Shown one piece after another: positions 59,523 through 64,000 of a stretch of DNA of 64,000 bases. Each line of letters starts with the position of its first letter. Positions within the stretch are counted from its first letter, which is position 1. The notes below the pieces were generated by a model that ran no database searches, had not been told where the DNA came from, and saw only the letters and a program-made list of their open reading frames with translations. The position numbers were made by a program, and so were the translations under genes. This DNA comes from Tetrahymena thermophila SB210 (Eukaryota; Ciliophora; Oligohymenophorea; Hymenostomatida; Tetrahymenidae), in the NCBI RefSeq assembly GCF_000189635.1, contig NW_002476412.1, forward strand, positions 124,001 through 188,000, read 5' to 3'.

Positions 59523-61849
59523 TCAAAAATATAATTAATAATTAACCAATCTATTTATTTTTTTGAACATTCTAAGCAATTTTTATTTTCCTTCTTCATT
59601 AATCTGATTTTGCCTATTCATAAAATAAAATATTAATATAAATATCTTTTTTAATTAAGATTGATATCAAAAAACAAATTTAATCTTATAATTTACTAAT
59701 AAAATATTTCAAAAGTAGAAAAATTTTATAATAAAAACAACGATATTGAATTTCTAATATAAATAGATATTCTCTAAAGATATTATAAAAATATTAACTT
59801 TATTTATGCTTTCGATTTAAAAGCGAATAAATGCATTTACCTGAATTCCAGTTGTAAAGTATAGAGTTACCTACAATTTATCAGTGAAGAACATAATTTT
59901 TTAGCTCCTTTGTAGCTGATATTATTCCAGCTTTAAAATTAGACACATATTAAAAGTTAATTAATATGCGATAAAATGTTAAGAAAAATAAATAACTTAT
60001 AAAAATTATAAATAATCATTAAATTAAATGAAAATATTTTAATCAAATTAATGATTTACTCTGCATTAATAAAAATTTGATGTAAGGTTTTATTATTTGA
60101 GAATGCCTATCCTATTTCATATATACCCTCATTTCCTATTTCGTTATCGCTATAATAAATTAAATTTTAATTCCTTTAAAAATTTAAAAAACCTTAGATA
60201 TAGAATAAGTGATTTTAGTTGTTTTATTTATCCTAATCCTTATGATAAACTCTTAATTCCTGAATTTTTTAAGGAGTTTTAGCTTATTAATTATAAACAA
60301 ATATTAAAATAATCTTAAATATCTTTAAAGATAAAAAAAAAACCTTAAGATTAGTTCTAAATATTCTAAATATTAGAACTAAGCAATTTATTCGCTTATT
60401 TTATTGAATTCTTCCCCTTAAATTTGATTTTATCTTTTTAAAATTTAATAAATGATTTTATTAATTTTAATGATTTAACATAAAATTAATTTATAATTTA
60501 TTACCCTAAATTTAGTAGTTACTAGATTCCAATGTTTGTAATTTCATTTTCTCTAAATAATATCAAATTAAATTTATGATACAAATTATTTAAGTTACAC
60601 TAAATAAAGTTCAAGATGAGTAAGAAGTGAGCATTATCTAATCTAAATACCTAAATCTAGCAAATTATCCCCAATTTAATTAGAACTTTTTTATTTTTTA
60701 AACATATTTTTTATTAAATCTAAAAAATTTGTTTCAAAAATATTTACTCAAATTAAAGAAGAAGCTTTTTGAGATTTTTGCAGTTTTTTAATCCTGACAT
60801 TTAAAGTGGTTATTAATAAGTGCCTAATTAATTTGAGCTTTATTTTATTTTAAATATTTTAAAATAATATTTTAACAATAATTAGAATTTACTAAAAAAA
60901 TAGCTTCAAAGAAGTTAGATTCGAGATTTTTCCTAAAACTTGGCTAATATTTTCAACTGCTTGATTAGAAATCAGTGTATGCCTTTTTTTATAATATTTG
61001 ATTAGAGAGTAAAAGATTTATAAATACCACAAAAATTATATAAAACAAAAATCTTAAATTAAGAAACAATAATAAATTTTCAATTTACTCTAAAGTAATT
61101 ACTAAATCTAAAAGATTGCAGCAAAATCTTAAAAACTGAGCTAAATTTTCTACACCCAAATCTGAAATTTAATTGTGACTTATATTTATTTTTTTATAAA
61201 TGAATTTTTTTTATGAATTAACAAACTAAAAATATAATCAATCTATTTAGAATTCTAAATTAAAATTGAAATAAATACAACTGTAACAAATTCATATTTA
61301 CCCTAGATAAATTTCTAAATTAGATAAGTCTAGCTCCTAAAGCATTTTGCCTAAAAAAATGAGGCCCAAGTCAGTAATTAGGTTACTCCTTTTAGTAAAA
61401 TAATATGCTGAATTAATATAATAATAATAATATAAAATTAAATACTCTAGATGCAGGATTAATTTAACCAAACTTTTTTTTTGAATAAGTTTTTCGCATA
61501 AAACTTATATCCATTTATCATTTATCTAGTTATAGCTTTTAAATAATTAAAATTTCTATTGAAAATAATAAATATCTACGCTAAATTTAGATTTAATTAT
61601 TTTATATTTTTGTACTACTCAAAGTTTTCACTTAAATTTTATAAATTTTATTCATCTAATTGAAGGTACCTAAGGCAAAAAAAATAATAAATGGTATATC
61701 TTCAAAATAAAATTTAGAATTATACCCGAAATCTAACTCTATATCTTCAATATCAAAATTAGTGCTATCTATGAACTTTTTATGTTGAAAAGTTTTTTAT
61801 TTTAATAACAAATTAAATAAATAAATACTTCTTTAATAGTTGAGAACAT
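59523..61849 (-). CDS. LRR protein encoded one repeat per exon (family member C)
   Basis: Fifteen exons, 5' to 3': 61829-61849, 61726-61775, 61580-61669, 61446-61535, 61302-61388, 61089-61178, 60893-60982, 60748-60837, 60599-60685, 60505-60552, 60344-60433, 60193-60282, 60060-60149, 59841-59930 and 59523-59613, about 397 residues. Exon 1 is only 7 codons (MFSTIKE). Exon 2 is 50 nt, as in members A and B. Twelve LRR exons follow, nine of exactly 90 nt, two of 87 nt and one half-repeat of 48 nt, all in phase 2. Repeats include GIKSLSQGLGQIKQLKSLIL and LKNCKNLKKLLL. The terminal exon reads QNQINEEGKQKLL then KKINRLVNYQLYF and TGA, the same ending as member A. The gene lies on the opposite strand to A and B and converges on the UBA/PUB gene. 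Some donors are GTTTTT or GTGTAA-adjacent, so single splice sites may shift by a few bases. Confidence 0.75.
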
Positions 61850-62484
61850 TTAAAGTTTTAGCTTTTTTGTTAGTTTTCAATTACTTTTTGTAAATATAAT
61901 TTGTTTAGGATTTATATTTTTTAATAAAATAATTGAACTAATCAATAAAAGCAATAAGAATCTTAAAATAAACAATAAAATTTAATAATTTCACTCTTAA
62001 TAATTAAAATTTGTGAGTCATTAAAAATCTTCAAAGTAAAAATTAAAAATTACTTTTTCTGCAAACTATTTTACAAACCATTATTTATTTTTTTAATTTT
62101 AGTTCAAATATTTAATTTTTAAGCAAATAAAATTTACTTTTAAAATAATTCCAAAAATAAAAAATTTTTTTTTTTTTAAATTAAGTTTTGAATTGCTTAA
62201 ATTTTTGATTGAATTCAGTCAATAAAAACTGTTTAAGTACTTAAATAAATGAGTTTTATTTTTACATTTGAATAAAAAACCTTATTTTTTCAACAATTTA
62301 ATTAATATTATTTGCAACAAATTTAACAATTTGTGTGTCTGAATTGTTACGCAATCACTTTATTATGATTAGATTATTAAACCCTTAAATAACTGAACAA
62401 AATCTAAGCAATATTTAATTTTTGCTTTTTATATAAGCCAAAAAGTAAATAGATAAATAAATATCTGTATTAATTAGAGTAGAA
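61850..62484. promoter_or_regulatory. Shared 5' region between LRR member C and the secreted propeller gene
   Basis: About 635 bp lie between two divergent starts. AT-rich, no motif assignable by eye. It must hold both promoters. Confidence 0.45.
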
Positions 62485-64000
62485 ATGATTTTGATAGTAA
62501 TAACTATTATTTTCTTAATAATTCCTGGAATTTTAAAGGGTTAAATAATAAATGTTAATTAAATATACTCCCCTTTGTTTCATAATTAACTGTAATAAAA
62601 TGATTCTAACTGGATTCCTTTAAAGTTAAAGGCCATTTCATTTAATAATTGGATCTTTTTGTCATCTGGATTCAGTGGAATTACTGTTATAAGCCAGGAA
62701 GGTGATTAAATCTTGCAGATAGAAAACATAGAAAACAACTACATAGAGTCATTTGAAGTTAATTCAGATGCATCATGCATTTTTATAGGGATCCGTAATT
62801 CTTTGAGGGTGTATTCTCTCACATATTTAAAAAATAACACTAAATTGTTTGAGTTTTAACTTTAATCAACCTACACCTTTCCAACAGATATCTAAAAAAT
62901 GGTTTACAGTGAGAGCAAAGAGCTGTTAGTTGTTGGCGGGAGATAGGGATAAGTTATTGTATATGATACTACACATAAAATTAGTATCAAATAAGTTGCA
63001 GTATTTAATACAACATCTGGAGTTATAAATGGTCTTTTTATTTCCAAAAATGGAGATTGGCTTTATATAGCTAGCGATTTGGTAGGCCTATTCATGCTCA
63101 AGCTACAAGAAATTACACTTCCAAAAGACTCTCTAGATAGTCGCTAGATCTAATTAATATTAGCTGGTCATGGTACATATGGGATCATATCTTACCAAGT
63201 GATTGCAACTTCAGATAATTTCTACATATTTGCTATTGATTTTTGGTATGGTTTTTTCTATGCAAATTCTTAGTAAATTGTCCAAAGTAGTGTAAATTAA
63301 TATCCATTTAATATTAATTTTAATGCATATTGGCCTTTTCACTAATTTAATCCAACATGTTAGTCATTAATTCTTAATTCTCAAGAGACTTTTTTATTTC
63401 TAGGAGTGAGATCTTAAGGTATTTTTATATTCGATATTAGGGACAGAGAGTAAATTAAATTTTTCTAACAAATCAACTCTGATTCTCTCGTTTATTCAAT
63501 TTAGTTTTCAATTAAAGAAGACTTTCTATATTTTTCGGATGCAACAAAAGTCTTTACATTTTAGCAAGAATAAATTAATTTAAACGAGAATTTTCCAAAT
63601 TTGTTCAATATCCACTAAATAAAATATGGATAGCTTCCAACTTAAAATTATAAGTGGAGATGCTACACTGATGCGAATGATGATTATCTAATTGGAGCTT
63701 TTGACTATTCTGGTTTGTTCATTTTCCCTATCAGACAAAATCCTTACAATTTAGATACGTCTGTTTACAAATTTTACGACTTGCAAGTAGACTCTATTTA
63801 CTTTGAACCTTCTGGAAAATACATGGTAATTCCTTAATACTTTTCTGAATATCTACTAGGAATTTACTAGTATGAGCCGCTTGATAATAGTCCAGAATAG
63901 TAAAATATATCTTTGGAAAATACAAAACTGATTAAATAATATGACATAAATTAATTATAAATAACTGAAATGATCACTTTTAGTTTCGATAGGTAGTACG
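62485..64000 (+). CDS. Secreted beta-propeller-like (LVIVD/WD-type) protein, 3' end outside the window
   Basis: An open frame of 505 codons from ATG 62485 to the window edge, with no TGA and no intron needed. The first 19 residues (MILIVITIIFLIIPGILKG) are a classical hydrophobic signal peptide. The remainder consists of blade-like repeats with patterns such as LLVVGGRQGQVIVYD, NGDWLYIASDLVGLFML, TFLFLGVRSQGIFIFD and DDYLIGAFDYSGLFIF. This 40-50 residue spacing with small-residue beta strands fits a beta propeller of the LVIVD/YVTN kind. It is probably secreted or on the cell surface. No membrane segment was seen in the visible part. It is head-to-head with LRR member C. Family assignment is by pattern only. 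Confidence 0.8.

Noticed and set aside
1-64000. tRNA, rRNA, telomeric CCCCAA repeats, transposase genes, CRISPR arrays
   Set aside because: None recognised by eye. The hairpins at 10851, 20252 and 44061 lack cloverleaf or T-loop signatures; a covariance-model scan would be decisive.

Overview
The window looks like macronuclear DNA of a ciliate close to Tetrahymena. It is extremely AT-rich. Its genes read only if TAA and TAG encode glutamine and TGA is the sole stop. Introns are AT-rich GT..AG introns of about 50-1000 nt, not the tiny introns of Paramecium. Genes were therefore built by hand from conserved protein motifs, splice sites and reading phase. The species is an inference.

Layout. 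693-1713 (+): axonemal inner-arm dynein light chain p28/DNALI1. 2681-3541 (+): nucleoplasmin-like acidic protein. 4899-10141 (+): clustered-mitochondria protein CLU, 16 exons. 11092-17772 (-): about 2200-aa NACHT NTPase with C-terminal WD40 repeats. 18926-19705 (-): small RING/Cys-rich protein. 20732-25563 (-): WW plus coiled-coil protein resembling the basal-body protein CEP164, 10 exons. 26306-26743 (+): degenerate EF-hand protein. 27308-32468 (+): LRR gene with one LRR per exon. 33952-42922 (+): about 2245-aa LRR protein with a multi-pass membrane C-terminus. 46227-47399 (+): orphan. 49255-50085 and 51431-52228 (+): tandem RING/Cys-rich paralogues of the 18.9-kb gene. 53032-55692 (+) and 59523-61849 (-): two more one-LRR-per-exon genes. 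57369-58743 (+): UBA/PUB protein. 62485-64000 (+, runs off the end): secreted beta-propeller-like protein.

How the genes relate. The left half mixes housekeeping and ciliary genes (DNALI1, a CEP164-like gene head-to-head with an EF-hand gene, CLU). The right half is dominated by repeat proteins and recent duplications: three LRR-exon genes, one LRR membrane protein, a RING-gene tandem duplication and several tandem repeats in introns and spacers. The most striking signal is the LRR-exon family. All three genes share a short first exon, a second exon of exactly 50 nt, a run of exons of mostly exactly 90 nt separated by phase-2 introns, and a basic terminal exon with an RLV motif. In the 27-32 kb gene both exons and introns have been multiplied. 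This is a plausible modular recognition-protein system, but its function is not shown by the sequence.

I saw no tRNA, rRNA, transposase, CRISPR array or telomeric repeat. Spacers are AT-rich and are described individually.
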